A program made the position numbers and the translations under genes. A stretch of DNA of 64,000 nt from Algoriphagus chordae (GTDB taxonomy: Bacteria > Bacteroidota > Bacteroidia > Cytophagales > Cyclobacteriaceae), in the NCBI RefSeq assembly GCF_003254055.1, contig NZ_QKZT01000015.1, positions 1 to 64,000 on the forward strand, given 5' to 3'. Under the pieces are notes generated by a model, which was not told where the DNA came from, did not search any database, and saw only the letters and a program-made list of their open reading frames with translations. Below are positions 9,048 through 18,484 of this stretch, piece by piece (positions within the stretch are counted from its first letter, which is position 1; each line of letters starts with the position of its first letter).

Positions 9048-10996
9048 CAATCGAATAAAAACCAAGTGATCCCAAGATCGATAAATGACTTGTAACCTGT
9101 GTAATCAGGTGTGACAAAATATCCTTCTTCCTTCATCAAACCACTATTTAGATGATTGTATTTCAGCAATACACGCGTTCGATTAATCCGAAAATCAAGG
9201 AACACATCGACTACTGGATAGGCATAGACATTGAAGGTGTTTTGAAGGTAAAATTGCTGGGTAGAAGGAACGTACGCTTCTGCAAAATAATCCGAGTGGT
9301 AGCGAATATCTACCCCCATTTGTACATAGACATTTTCGTTGAACATCGGACTATCAAAGTAAAATTTGGTGTTTCCGTAGAACTTTGGAATCCTAAAATT
9401 ATTACTTGATTCTCCTGAGATTTGAGTAAAAATAACCTCCGTATCCCATTGAAATTTTTGACCAATGCGAACATTAGCTTTCAACCCAGGGATCAACATA
9501 AAGGCCTCGCCACTAGACTGTTCAGCAATCCTCTTTTCATTGAAATACACATAGTTATTGACGCGATTGATCGTCAAGGAAGGCCTTAATTTGATTTTTT
9601 TGAAATCTAACTTAAAAACCCCGCGAAGCTGATCCACGCCAACATTATCAAAATCATTATCCCATTGGTAGTGATTCCCATAGTACATCTGCTGCATCGC
9701 CGTCGGCTTGTAAACAGCCTTGGTATAATCCACCTCTAACCATGGAGAAATAAATAAGCCATGAAGCCTGAATGCTCCTGGAATCAGGTATTCACCATCA
9801 GCTGAAATCGACCATTTCTCTGAAATCTTCCCAATCAATTCTCCCCCTAGGTAAACCTCATTGAAATTGTTTTTTTCTCCTTCTGGATAAAAGGTACTTT
9901 TCATCCTTCCTGCCCGAAACTTTGCGTGAGCATTATAATAGAAGCCTTTGAAACTACCTTTGAAACCCAGTTCATTTCCCCACTCTTTGAAATCACTGAA
10001 ATTTCGTGTGGTGTCCAATTGATCATTAAAGCGATTGCTTGGATAGAAAAGTGAATCCGAAGTGGTCAAATCAGCTTCGAAGGTTAGGTCCTTATTCTTT
10101 TGATCAAAAATATGGTAAATCTGAAGTTCATCCCGAATGCTATACTCATGGTAGAATCGATATTCCTGCCTCAAATCACGAGCCTGGGTATGACTAAGCC
10201 ATACTTTTGCATCTTCGTAGGTAAAATATACCGAAGTACTATCCACGTCTGGAGGAATAATACCTCCAATTTCATTCACCTTGTGGAGCATTCTAGAAAA
10301 ATTGCCTAGAAACCAATACTTACCATTTTCAGAGCGATAGTTGGTGTGTAAGGAATAGGAATTTTGCACCACCATATTATCATCCCTAGCTACTGGATTC
10401 AGCGTTTTACGCGCACGAATAGTATGGAAATCAAAGCCCACATTCCATCTTGGATTGATGTTTCGGGCAAAGGCAATGTCCAGCATATTTCGCTGCCCTC
10501 CACCGAAAAAGGCAGACATTTCTGTAAAAGGCGATTTGGTATCAAAATACTTGTTGTTTTCTGGCGCGTGGTAATAAAGATCATATGCTGAGAACCCAGA
10601 TCTGGTCCCTATTACATCTGGGATTTCATAGAAAATTGGTTTGGTACCACTACCAATATCTCCCAAATCCTGGTACTTCCAGTTGCTCTTTGCGACAGGA
10701 TCATAATTGTGAAAGTTATTCAACGCTGTATCCTGAGGATAAAGAATCAAGTTATTTCTCTTGATATCTTTTTCATAGAAGTACAAACTCGTTTTTGGTC
10801 CGTAAACCATCCGAGTACTATCATCCAGCAAGGACTTTCTTCCTACTGTCCCCTCTTCCTCTGTTGGATCAACTAATTCTCTATTTTGCTGCTGATTTGA
10901 GTTTTGACGGGTAGGCGGGACAGTACGCTGCGCAAAAGCAAGCTGAACACTTGCTATGCTGATGAAAAATATGAAACAGAGTAACCGTTTATTCAC
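9047..10996 (-). CDS. Putative outer-membrane porin (Porin_10 family)
   Basis: A 649-residue protein with a signal peptide (cleavage near AFAQ, residue 23) and a Bacteroidota Porin_10-type body. After a polar linker (SKSLLDDSTRMVYGPKTSLYFYE) come YQDLGDIGSGTKPIFYE, then repeated amphipathic strands rich in Tyr, Trp and Phe to the C-terminus (FIDLGITWFLFD), as expected of a beta-barrel. It starts with GTG at 10996, directly after the lpxK TAA. The function of Porin_10 is inferred from fold prediction; the transported solute is unknown. Its position between lpxK and miaE is compact and probably means shared transcription. Confidence 0.85.
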   Translation of the reverse strand: MNKRLLCFIFFISIASVQLAFAQRTVPPTRQNSNQQQNRELVDPTEEEGTVGRKSLLDDSTRMVYGPKTSLYFYEKDIKRNNLILYPQDTALNNFHNYDPVAKSNWKYQDLGDIGSGTKPIFYEIPDVIGTRSGFSAYDLYYHAPENNKYFDTKSPFTEMSAFFGGGQRNMLDIAFARNINPRWNVGFDFHTIRARKTLNPVARDDNMVVQNSYSLHTNYRSENGKYWFLGNFSRMLHKVNEIGGIIPPDVDSTSVYFTYEDAKVWLSHTQARDLRQEYRFYHEYSIRDELQIYHIFDQKNKDLTFEADLTTSDSLFYPSNRFNDQLDTTRNFSDFKEWGNELGFKGSFKGFYYNAHAKFRAGRMKSTFYPEGEKNNFNEVYLGGELIGKISEKWSISADGEYLIPGAFRLHGLFISPWLEVDYTKAVYKPTAMQQMYYGNHYQWDNDFDNVGVDQLRGVFKLDFKKIKLRPSLTINRVNNYVYFNEKRIAEQSSGEAFMLIPGLKANVRIGQKFQWDTEVIFTQISGESSNNFRIPKFYGNTKFYFDSPMFNENVYVQMGVDIRYHSDYFAEAYVPSTQQFYLQNTFNVYAYPVVDVFLDFRINRTRVLLKYNHLNSGLMKEEGYFVTPDYTGYKSFIDLGITWFLFD

Positions 10997-12052
10997 TTAG
11001 ATATTGTCCTGTTTTAAGACCTTTTGTTGGATTAGTTCTGCCAAAGCTAACTCATCCTCTGGTGAAAAGCTTATTACTATAGGCAGCACAAAAATCGGAA
11101 TTTCTTCCAGAAATCCTGTGGGAGCATTGGATTTTACTTTCACAGCATCTTTTTCGGTCGTTAGCACAACGGGATTTTTGGCAGCATGTTGCTTAACCAC
11201 TGCCCTAACTTTATCAAAATCCACTGCTGCGTAATCATGATGATCTGGATAGCTCAGTACTTCGAGCAACTCATATTTTCCACGTACGTAGTTCACCAGC
11301 GGCTGATCATTTGCCAAGCCCGTCAACAGTATGATTTTAGGTGAAAAGGCCTTTGAATCAGTTAATGCAATAGGTTTTTCATAGGAAATCCTTGAGAACA
11401 ACACAGGAGTACTGCTGCTGCTATAGGCCTCTACTTGTCTAATTATGCTAGTTTTTTCTGCGCTAGTCAGCTCTTCAGGGCATTTGGTGACAACGATCAG
11501 ATCAGCTCTTTTGGCGCCAGTTCTGCTTTCTCTAAGTCTACCCATAGGCACAAGAAAATCAGTGTAAAACGGCCTCTGATAGGTAGTCAAAAGAATTTTC
11601 AAATCACCAGTTACATAACGATGTTGGAAGGCATCGTCCAAAATTATCAGCTCGGGAGCAGTTGACTTGGCAGCAATCTTGGCAAGAGCAGCTACTCTAT
11701 CCTCTCCGACAAACACCGATATCTTATCGCCAAATTTCTTATAAATCTGAAAGGGCTCATCTCCTATTTCCGCGGGTGAAGTGCCAGGATTTGCCTCTAG
11801 AAATCCTTTGGTTTTCCTCCCATAGCCTCTGCTCAAAGTCGCCACAGTTTGCGCTGCCAAAAGCTTACGAATCAAGAATTCCACCATTGGTGTTTTGCCT
11901 GTACCACCCATACTCAAGTTCCCTACTACGATACTTGGGATCGGAGATGGTTCACTTTTCAGCCAACCCAAATCGAAAAACCAATTCCGAAGTCTAGTGA
12001 CCAAATCGTATATTAAAGCAAAAGGATAAAGTAAAAAAGCGTACCAGCGCAT
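10997..12052 (-). CDS. lpxK: Tetraacyldisaccharide 4'-kinase LpxK
   Basis: LpxK phosphorylates the 4' position of the lipid A disaccharide at the inner face of the inner membrane. The protein has the N-terminal amphipathic membrane helix (MRWYAFLLYPFALIYDLV), the P-loop GNLSMGGTGKTPM, the SRGYGRKTKGF motif, and the DDAFQHR catalytic signature followed by PMGRLRES. I use the ATG at 12052 (351 residues); the longer frame opens with TTG at 12076, only 15 bases from the divergent nif3-like start. Length agrees with the family. It leads the lpxK-porin-miaE run, which links outer-membrane lipid and protein genes. Confidence 0.95.
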   Translation of the reverse strand: MRWYAFLLYPFALIYDLVTRLRNWFFDLGWLKSEPSPIPSIVVGNLSMGGTGKTPMVEFLIRKLLAAQTVATLSRGYGRKTKGFLEANPGTSPAEIGDEPFQIYKKFGDKISVFVGEDRVAALAKIAAKSTAPELIILDDAFQHRYVTGDLKILLTTYQRPFYTDFLVPMGRLRESRTGAKRADLIVVTKCPEELTSAEKTSIIRQVEAYSSSSTPVLFSRISYEKPIALTDSKAFSPKIILLTGLANDQPLVNYVRGKYELLEVLSYPDHHDYAAVDFDKVRAVVKQHAAKNPVVLTTEKDAVKVKSNAPTGFLEEIPIFVLPIVISFSPEDELALAELIQQKVLKQDNI

Positions 12053-12091
12053 TCCAGAATTACTATTTTTGATCAAATAAACAGAAAAAAT

Positions 12092-13192
12092 ATGGGATAC
12101 AAGATTAGCGATGTGATTTCCTACCTAGAACAAATCGCGCCTCCATCCTATCAGGAGTCATACGACAACGCCACTTTGATCACTGGAGATAGAACTGCCG
12201 AAGTAAGGGGAATCGTCTGCTCGCTGGACTGCATAGAATCTACGGTTGAAGAAGCTATTGAACTGGGTGCCAATATGATTGTGGCTCATCACCCGATTGT
12301 TTTCAAAGGATTGAAAAGCCTCACCGGCAAGAATTATGTGGAGCGAACAATCATCAAAGCCATCAAAAATGACATCGCTATCTATGCCATTCACACCAAT
12401 CTCGACCATGTGCCTCATGGAGTAAATCGAAGGATCTCTGATCGTTTGGGTCTGTTAGACTGCAAAATTTTACAGCCAAAAAGACAATTACTCAGCAAAT
12501 TGGTATTCTATGTGCCAGAACCAGAGAAGGACAAGGTACTCCAGGCAGTATATGCTGCAGGAGCTGGCAAAATTGGTGAATATGCAGATTGCTCTTTTCA
12601 AGTAAAAGGCATGGGCACCTTTACACCTTCTGCAAAAGCAAATCCGACAATCGGAGAATCGGGAAAAGCTCAAGAAGAGCAAGAGATACGAGTGGAGGTT
12701 CTAGTATCCAACCATGTCCTACCAAAAGTTCTGCAAGAAATGAGAGCAGCTCATTCCTACGAAGAAGTAGCTTATTATGTGCAGAGTCTTGAAAATGAAA
12801 ACCAAGAAGTAGGAGCTGGAATGATAGGAATGCTAGCCCAAGAAATGGAAGGAGAGGGATTTCTAGATTATCTCAAAGCCAAAATGAACTTGCAGGTAAT
12901 TAAACATACTCAAGTACTATCTCGAAAAATCAAAAAAGTAGCCGTATGTGGCGGCGCAGGAATATTCTTACTCGGAGACGCTAAGCGAGCCGGAGCAGAC
13001 GTATTTGTGACCGCTGACGTCAAATACCATGAGTTTTTCGATGCTGACGGAAGCCTAATTCTCTGTGACATCGGACACTATGAGAGCGAAATTTTCACAA
13101 AAGAATTACTCTGGGAGTTATTGTCACAAAATTTTCCTAATATTGCACTCTATTTGACAAAAGTAGTTACAAATCCCACATCCTACCGATAG
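12092..13192 (+). CDS. Nif3-like dinuclear metal centre protein (YbgI/DUF34, GTP cyclohydrolase I type 2 homologue)
   Basis: A 366-residue member of the Nif3/DUF34 family, toroidal hexamers with a two-metal site. Visible motifs are the N-terminal YDNATLITGD and VIVAHHPIVFKG-like segment (AHHPIVFKGLKSL, metal ligands), HTNLDHVPHGVN, and the C-terminal CGGAGIFLLGDAKRAGADVFVTADVKYHEFFDA and DIGHYESE, which close the site. A family insertion between the halves (about residues 130-240) resembles a PII/CutA-like domain, as in long Nif3 proteins. The molecular role is unsettled; GTP cyclohydrolase activity has been proposed. It is followed after 3 bases by the zinc-ribbon gene. Confidence 0.93.
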   Translation: MGYKISDVISYLEQIAPPSYQESYDNATLITGDRTAEVRGIVCSLDCIESTVEEAIELGANMIVAHHPIVFKGLKSLTGKNYVERTIIKAIKNDIAIYAIHTNLDHVPHGVNRRISDRLGLLDCKILQPKRQLLSKLVFYVPEPEKDKVLQAVYAAGAGKIGEYADCSFQVKGMGTFTPSAKANPTIGESGKAQEEQEIRVEVLVSNHVLPKVLQEMRAAHSYEEVAYYVQSLENENQEVGAGMIGMLAQEMEGEGFLDYLKAKMNLQVIKHTQVLSRKIKKVAVCGGAGIFLLGDAKRAGADVFVTADVKYHEFFDADGSLILCDIGHYESEIFTKELLWELLSQNFPNIALYLTKVVTNPTSYR

Positions 13193-13195
13193 TAC

Positions 13196-13981
13196 ATGGA
13201 AAGTACAGTAGCACAGAAACTCGAAGCTATTCACAACCTTCAACTTTTAGATTCAAAACTAGACGCCATCATCAAGGTTCGCGGAGCTCTTCCAGAAGAG
13301 GTTCAGGACTTAGAAGATGAAATTGCTGGATATGAGACCCGTTTGGAGAAATTTCAAAGTGAAATAGATTCTTTCGACAACGAAATAAAGGCGCTTAAAG
13401 AAAGCATCAAGGACTCTGAAAAACTGATCAAAAAGTACCAGGAGCAGCAGATGAATGTTCGCAATAACCGCGAATATGATGCTATCACCAAGGAACTTGA
13501 ACTTCAGGATTTAGAGATTCAAGTTGCCAAGAAAAAGATCACTGAAGCTGGTTATAGAATTGACACCAAAAAGGTGGACTTGGAAGAGCTTAGCGCAGTG
13601 AGAAAAGATCGCCAAAAAGATTTGGATCAGAAAAACAGCGAATTGACTTCGATAGTATCTGAAAGCGAATCTGAAGAAGCGAAACTGAACAATGATCGTG
13701 TAAAATCTATCAAAAAAGTTGACGCTAGACTTTTAAAATCATACACCAAAATCAGAGCTAATGCCAAGAATGGTCTAGCAGTGGTATTGGTTAAAAGAGG
13801 TGCTTGCGGTGGATGTTTCAACACAGTACCACCACAAAGACAGGCTGACATTCGTGAGAAGAAAAAACTAATCGTGTGTGAGCATTGCGGAAGAATCCTT
13901 GCAGGTGTAGTAGATGAAGTCATCGAAGAGCCAGCACCAAAAAAGAAAAGAGCAACAAAAGCAAAACCAAAAGCGAAGTAA
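13196..13981 (+). CDS. Coiled-coil zinc-ribbon protein (CT398/CdsZ-like)
   Basis: A 261-residue soluble protein. Residues about 10-190 form a long charged coiled coil (with QQMNVRNNREYDAITKE, the most conserved stretch of the family). A C-terminal C4 zinc ribbon follows: GACGGCFNTVPPQ and VCEHCGRIL supply four cysteines. The tail is a lysine-rich KKKRATKAKPKAK. Homologues such as Chlamydia CT398 bind sigma-54 or secretion components, but in Bacteroidota the role is not established. It is coupled to the nif3-like gene (3-base gap), an association common in several phyla, which suggests a shared function. Confidence 0.88.
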   Translation: MESTVAQKLEAIHNLQLLDSKLDAIIKVRGALPEEVQDLEDEIAGYETRLEKFQSEIDSFDNEIKALKESIKDSEKLIKKYQEQQMNVRNNREYDAITKELELQDLEIQVAKKKITEAGYRIDTKKVDLEELSAVRKDRQKDLDQKNSELTSIVSESESEEAKLNNDRVKSIKKVDARLLKSYTKIRANAKNGLAVVLVKRGACGGCFNTVPPQRQADIREKKKLIVCEHCGRILAGVVDEVIEEPAPKKKRATKAKPKAK

Positions 13982-14003
13982 GCTTTTCGTTTCTATAATA
14001 CTG

Positions 14004-14031
14004 AAGCCCTGAGATTTATTTCTCAGGGCTT
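14004..14031 (+). terminator. Rho-independent terminator after the zinc-ribbon gene
   Basis: An 11-bp stem (AAGCCCTGAGA paired with TCTCAGGGCTT) with a 6-base loop, followed by TATTTTTTA. Confidence 0.88.
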
Positions 14032-14086
14032 TATTTTTTAGGTAATAATTTGCTTGCTACCTATTAAAATCTCTATATTGAGAGCT

Positions 14087-14503
14087 ATGAAAAGTATTGG
14101 AATTCTTACGCTCACCCTATTTCTCTCTCTCTCAGTATTTGCTAAAGAGACTGAATCCAAAACTTTTTTGGTCTTATTTAAATCAAAGGAATTAAAATCT
14201 CTGAACACTTCATTAAAGGATATTCAGTCGCAATTTTCTTCTGCTTTCAAAACCAAGAGTTATTCTGGAAATTCAGAACTTGCCATGATTATTAGCATTC
14301 CAGAATGCGAATTTGACGCATGCTTTCTAGGACAGTTCCTCGTTTCATTGGATCAAGGTGAGGATGTGAAGCTTCAGGAAATTGCCTTCAGGCTTATTGA
14401 CATGACAGCCAATAAAGAGTCCTTGGAAAATTACTTATCCGCTTTTGAGGACAGCCAGCAAAAAAAGAAAAATGACAAGCGAAATTCTATTGCAGCGCCT
14501 TAA
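14087..14503 (+). CDS. Small secreted protein of unknown function
   Basis: I do not recognise this protein. From the ATG at 14087 it is 138 residues with a clear signal peptide (SIGILTLTLFLSLSVFA, cleavage near residue 18). The mature part is about 120 residues, with two cysteines close together (PECEFDACFLG), a polar helix and a QQKKKNDKR tail. A start at 14054 would spoil the signal sequence. Its last 17 bases overlap the 3' end of the convergent phosphatase gene. An envelope or periplasmic location is inferred from the signal alone. Confidence 0.7.
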   Translation: MKSIGILTLTLFLSLSVFAKETESKTFLVLFKSKELKSLNTSLKDIQSQFSSAFKTKSYSGNSELAMIISIPECEFDACFLGQFLVSLDQGEDVKLQEIAFRLIDMTANKESLENYLSAFEDSQQKKKNDKRNSIAAP

Positions 14504-15110
14504 GGTGCTCCGTGTCATTTCTTCTCTCTAATTCAAAAGTCCCATCTTCCTTCTCATTGAGTAAATACAGGCAAAGATTTTTGTGCTCAAACATATCCAT
14601 GTGACACAAATCCTGCTTCATAATCAAACTCAAAAAGATACGCATCGCACGCCCGTGCATGCACACCAAAATAGTCTCTCCAGGTCCAGCAATAATCTCA
14701 TCAATTCCACGCTGCATACGCTTAGCAACGATATTTGGACTTTCACCACCTGCAATACAATAGTCTAGATTACCCTGCTTCCACTGCTCTAGCATGTGCT
14801 GGTAATACTTACTTTCTTCGGGCGACATAGGAAGACCTTCATAATCACCCCAAGAAATCTCATTCAGATCTGTGGTGGAAACCGCAGGGATACCCAAGTC
14901 CAAAAATGATTGAATAGACTGCTTAGTGCGCTGTAGCCCTGTGTAATATGCCTGATCAAAGGGAATGCTTTTGTAAGCCTCAAAAAATGCCGCAGCCTGC
15001 TTTCTTCCATTCTCATTGATCGGAGCGTCTATTCCGCTTCCTTGAACTACGCCTTTGAGGTTAAAATCTGTTTGTCCGTGCCTTACTAGGTAAATTTTTT
15101 TTCGATTCAA
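14487..15110 (-). CDS. Histidine phosphatase family protein (phosphoglycerate-mutase-like)
   Basis: A 207-residue member of the branch-1 histidine phosphatases. The catalytic motif is LVRHGQTDFNLKGVVQG (phosphohistidine in RHG), then YYTGLQRTKQS (phosphate pocket Arg), the ISWGDYEG acid motif, and CMHGRAMRIFL, which carries the second catalytic His. The only in-frame start is TTG at 15110, preceded by a stop three codons upstream, so TTG is forced. Members include cofactor-dependent mutases and alpha-ribazole or sugar phosphatases; this one cannot be assigned further. It is convergent with the secreted protein gene and divergent from menI. Confidence 0.88.
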   Translation of the reverse strand: MNRKKIYLVRHGQTDFNLKGVVQGSGIDAPINENGRKQAAAFFEAYKSIPFDQAYYTGLQRTKQSIQSFLDLGIPAVSTTDLNEISWGDYEGLPMSPEESKYYQHMLEQWKQGNLDYCIAGGESPNIVAKRMQRGIDEIIAGPGETILVCMHGRAMRIFLSLIMKQDLCHMDMFEHKNLCLYLLNEKEDGTFELERRNDTEHLKALQ

Positions 15111-15162
15111 GATTCTCTATTTTTGTCTGCACCGCAAAGAAAACTCATTTACTTCACTTTTC

Positions 15163-15585
15163 ATGGTATTCTCTCATAAGCCTTCACTGGATCAGCTTAA
15201 TCAAACTAGTAAAAACACCTTGACCGATCATTTGGGGATTATCTTTACAGAAATTGGAAATGATCATATCAGTGCTACCATGCCAGTGGATGAGCGAACA
15301 ATTCAGCCCATGGGCTTGTTGCACGGAGGAGCGAATGTAGTGCTAGCGGAGACGCTAGGATCTGTAGCAGCTTCCCTGACCATAGATCTGCGCAAACAAA
15401 TTTGTGTAGGACTTGAAATCAATGCCAATCACCTAAAAGGTGTTAAATCAGGTCTTGTGACTGGCACGGCGTCTTCTATCCACCTAGGGAAAAGCACACA
15501 AGTCTGGGAAATAAAAATCAAAAATGAACAGGGGCAACTCTGCTGCATCAGCAGAATCACAATGGCTATTTTAGATAAAAAATAA
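15163..15585 (+). CDS. menI: Hotdog-fold thioesterase, probable 1,4-dihydroxy-2-naphthoyl-CoA hydrolase
   Basis: A 140-residue hotdog protein of the PaaI/YdiI group. It shows QPMGLLHGGANVVLAETLGSVA, in which the HGG loop and the Glu of AETLGS are the catalytic elements, and GLEINANHLKGVKSG. In this family YdiI/MenI releases DHNA from its CoA ester in menaquinone synthesis. That role is supported here by context: its TAA overlaps the menF ATG by one base, and menD follows. A general acyl-CoA thioesterase role remains possible. Confidence 0.85.
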   Translation: MVFSHKPSLDQLNQTSKNTLTDHLGIIFTEIGNDHISATMPVDERTIQPMGLLHGGANVVLAETLGSVAASLTIDLRKQICVGLEINANHLKGVKSGLVTGTASSIHLGKSTQVWEIKIKNEQGQLCCISRITMAILDKK

Positions 15586-16802
15586 TGCAAACCAAGGTAG
15601 CAACGAATCTTACCAAGACAGAAATTCTTCAACTCCTACTTCAGTTGGGATTGACCTCTGCTGGATCCTTCGCCATCTGGCGAAAACCAAACTCTAATAC
15701 TGTAGAAATAGTCTTAAACGAAACGGCCAACCCAGTTAAGGTTGATTTGTCGATTGAAAATCTAGAACCTGGTTTTATCGTGCATCCTTTCGCAGATCAG
15801 GTGGATAAAAAAGCCTATTTCATTAAGGCTAGCAAATACTTTTCTTTTGAGCTTGACAAACCTCTTGCGAGTGATGAACTTCCAGAATGGGCTAAGATTC
15901 AATTGAGCAATCAGCAAAGACTTTCTCCACAGGAGATCCGAGAATTGCTGCTGAATCAAACACTAAGCAGTAAAACTCAATCCTCCAAGCTGAGTGAAGA
16001 CAGATCGCATTTTATCCAATTAGTCAAAGAGGGAGTAAAAGCTGTTCAACAAAATCACGTAGAAAAAGTAGTTCCAGCTCGCACGAAGACTATTTCCATT
16101 CCTTCTAATTTCAACTTGAGTTGTACCCTCTTGTCCTTGATGGATGCTTATCCCAATTCTTTTATCAACTTTTTCCATTTGCCACAAGTAGGAACTTGGA
16201 TCGGGGCTTCCCCAGAAATTTTGATCGAAACAAAAGGTGATATTTTCACCACTATGTCTCTTGCTGGCACGCAAAAAGCTACAGGGGATAACCCACTCAA
16301 GTCAGTAGCTTGGACTCAGAAAGAAATAGAAGAGCAAGCTTTAGTTAGCCGGTATATTGTTTCCTGCTTCAAAAAAATACGTCTTCGCGAGTATGAGGAA
16401 CACGGTCCGAAAACAGTGATTGCTGGAAATCTCTTGCATCTACGTTCTGATTTCCGAATCAATATGCAGGAAACAGGATTTCCTGAACTTGGATCTATTA
16501 TGCTTGGTCTCCTCCACCCCACATCTGCGGTTTGTGGAATGCCAAGACTTGAGGCACATAACTTCCTGCAAGAATTTGAAGGCTTTGACCGCTCATTTTT
16601 CTCAGGATTTCTAGGGCCTGTGAATATTCAGGGAAGCACCTCCATCTATGTCAATTTGAGAACAGCAAGTCTTCAGGACAAGGAAGCAACACTTTACGCT
16701 GGAGCAGGCGTGACGGAGGACTCTGATCCAGACAAGGAATGGGAAGAAACTGAGCTCAAGTGTGAAATCATCGGTAAGTTCATCCAAAACCCAAGCGCTT
16801 GA
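15585..16802 (+). CDS. menF: Isochorismate synthase MenF
   Basis: A chorismate-binding enzyme of 405 residues that isomerises chorismate to isochorismate, the first committed step of menaquinone synthesis. Visible signatures are VEKVVPARTKTI, GASPEILIETKGD, MSLAGTQKATG, the LHPTSAVCGMPR active-site stretch and FFSGFLGPVNIQG. The N-terminal 130 residues are divergent, as usual. Its start overlaps the thioesterase stop (TAATG) and its TGA overlaps the menD TTG, so translation is coupled through all three genes. Salicylate or siderophore-type isochorismate synthase is an alternative by family, but menD makes MenF almost certain. Confidence 0.94.
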   Translation: MQTKVATNLTKTEILQLLLQLGLTSAGSFAIWRKPNSNTVEIVLNETANPVKVDLSIENLEPGFIVHPFADQVDKKAYFIKASKYFSFELDKPLASDELPEWAKIQLSNQQRLSPQEIRELLLNQTLSSKTQSSKLSEDRSHFIQLVKEGVKAVQQNHVEKVVPARTKTISIPSNFNLSCTLLSLMDAYPNSFINFFHLPQVGTWIGASPEILIETKGDIFTTMSLAGTQKATGDNPLKSVAWTQKEIEEQALVSRYIVSCFKKIRLREYEEHGPKTVIAGNLLHLRSDFRINMQETGFPELGSIMLGLLHPTSAVCGMPRLEAHNFLQEFEGFDRSFFSGFLGPVNIQGSTSIYVNLRTASLQDKEATLYAGAGVTEDSDPDKEWEETELKCEIIGKFIQNPSA

Positions 16803-18484
16803 TACTTCAATCAGTTGTTGATTTAGTGGCGATTTGCGCCAAAAAGGGCATACAAAATGCCATACTCTCTCCTGGCTCTCGCTGTGCACCTCTGACGCTG
16901 GCCTTTGTCAGGCATACCCAAGTTCATACTCGCACTATCTCTGACGAGCGTTCAGCCGCTTTCATAGCTCTAGGCATGGCTCAGCAATTGGAAGAGCCTG
17001 TAGCTTTGGTTTGCACCTCAGGTTCGGCGGCTTTGAATTACTATCCTGCAGTTGCTGAGGCATTTTTCCAGCAAATACCCTTGTTGATTTTGACTGCAGA
17101 TCGTCCAGCAGAGTGGATTGATCAATACGACGGACAGACGATTTTCCAGCCAGATGTGTATGGAAAACACGTAAAAGGGAGCTTTGAACTGCCTGATACG
17201 GGAAACAATCCGGATCAGCTTTGGCATTCTTCTCGGATCGTGAATGAAGCAATTAATCTTGCCAAGCAATTTCCAGCAGGGCCGGTTCATATCAACATTC
17301 CACTTCGCGAACCTTTCTATCCAGGGAAAGATGAAAAAATAGAGTTTCCAGAAAAACCAAGAGTTTTCAATCAGGAGCACACTTATGTTCAGCTTTCTGA
17401 GGACAGCTTAAAAAGGCTCAGTCTGCGACTTCAATCTTTCAGCAAGATTCTGATTATTGCAGGTCAGCAAAAACCAGACAAAGAGATTCAATCAATTGTA
17501 GACCAGCTTTCGAAGGAGAAAAAAGTCGTAATTATCACTGACACGATTAGCAATCTACAGTCCGATCAGACCATTTCACTGCACGATCACTGGCTAGGAA
17601 ATCCAGAGCTCAGTCAAGAATTAGAACCTGAACTGATTATTTCTTTTGGTAAATCGATTATATCAAAATCCTTGAAACTTTTCCTACGTAAGACTCAAGC
17701 CTCACACTGGCATGTGCAAGAAGATGGGAAAGCAAAGGACACCTTTCAGAGACTTTCTAGAACGATACCAAGTCACCCAGTTTTCTTTTTGAACTGGCTA
17801 GCTACCGAGCTCAAAGCTCAAAACCAAGACTATCAGAATAGCTGGAAAGCACTGGAACAAAATACAAAGTCAGCACTTTCAGAACTGTTGGAAAAGACTG
17901 AATTTGGTGAATATCCAGCCTTAGCATTTTGTCTAAGCAAAACTCCTCCACTTTCCAAAATTCACGTAGCTAATAGCATGGCCGTTCGTTATTTGAATTT
18001 ATTGGGAAAAAGAAAACAAGAAATAATCTGTAACCGTGGCACAAGCGGAATCGATGGATCCAATTCCACCGCTGTAGGATGCACTTTTACAACCAAGGAA
18101 GTGGTTACTCTGATTACAGGAGATATGGCTTTCTTCTACGATCGCAATGCTTTTTGGCATAATTACGCTATTCCTAATCTTCGGATAATCTTGCTAAACA
18201 ACCATGCAGGAGGAATATTCAGACTAATTGATGGACCAAAAAATCAACCCGAGCTAGAGGAATATTTCGAGACTAAGCAAAAACTCACAGCCCAGCATTT
18301 GGCAACTGAGTATGGATTTTTCTATTCTAAAGTCATCAATCAGCATGAGTTGGAATTGGCTTTGGAAGATTTTTACTCCCCTAGTCTTCATCCCAAAATC
18401 TTGGAAATCGAAACTTCAAGTCCAGATAATGCTGAGATTTTGAAGTCGGTGAAAGAAAAAATTAAGCTGTCACTTGAGAACTGA
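16799..18484 (+). CDS. menD: SEPHCHC synthase MenD
   Basis: A thiamine-diphosphate enzyme that joins isochorismate with the succinic semialdehyde unit from 2-oxoglutarate. The 561-residue protein shows NAILSPGSRCAPLTLAF, VCTSGSAALNYYPAVAEA (with the preceding Glu region for ThDP), TADRPAEWIDQYDGQTI, NRGTSGIDGSNSTAVG, and the ThDP motif TGDMAFFYDRNAFW...NNHAGGIF. The start is TTG at 16799, within the menF stop (CTTGA). Its 3' end overlaps the convergent HTH gene by 23 bases. Later men genes are not in the window. Confidence 0.95.
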   Translation: MILQSVVDLVAICAKKGIQNAILSPGSRCAPLTLAFVRHTQVHTRTISDERSAAFIALGMAQQLEEPVALVCTSGSAALNYYPAVAEAFFQQIPLLILTADRPAEWIDQYDGQTIFQPDVYGKHVKGSFELPDTGNNPDQLWHSSRIVNEAINLAKQFPAGPVHINIPLREPFYPGKDEKIEFPEKPRVFNQEHTYVQLSEDSLKRLSLRLQSFSKILIIAGQQKPDKEIQSIVDQLSKEKKVVIITDTISNLQSDQTISLHDHWLGNPELSQELEPELIISFGKSIISKSLKLFLRKTQASHWHVQEDGKAKDTFQRLSRTIPSHPVFFLNWLATELKAQNQDYQNSWKALEQNTKSALSELLEKTEFGEYPALAFCLSKTPPLSKIHVANSMAVRYLNLLGKRKQEIICNRGTSGIDGSNSTAVGCTFTTKEVVTLITGDMAFFYDRNAFWHNYAIPNLRIILLNNHAGGIFRLIDGPKNQPELEEYFETKQKLTAQHLATEYGFFYSKVINQHELELALEDFYSPSLHPKILEIETSSPDNAEILKSVKEKIKLSLEN

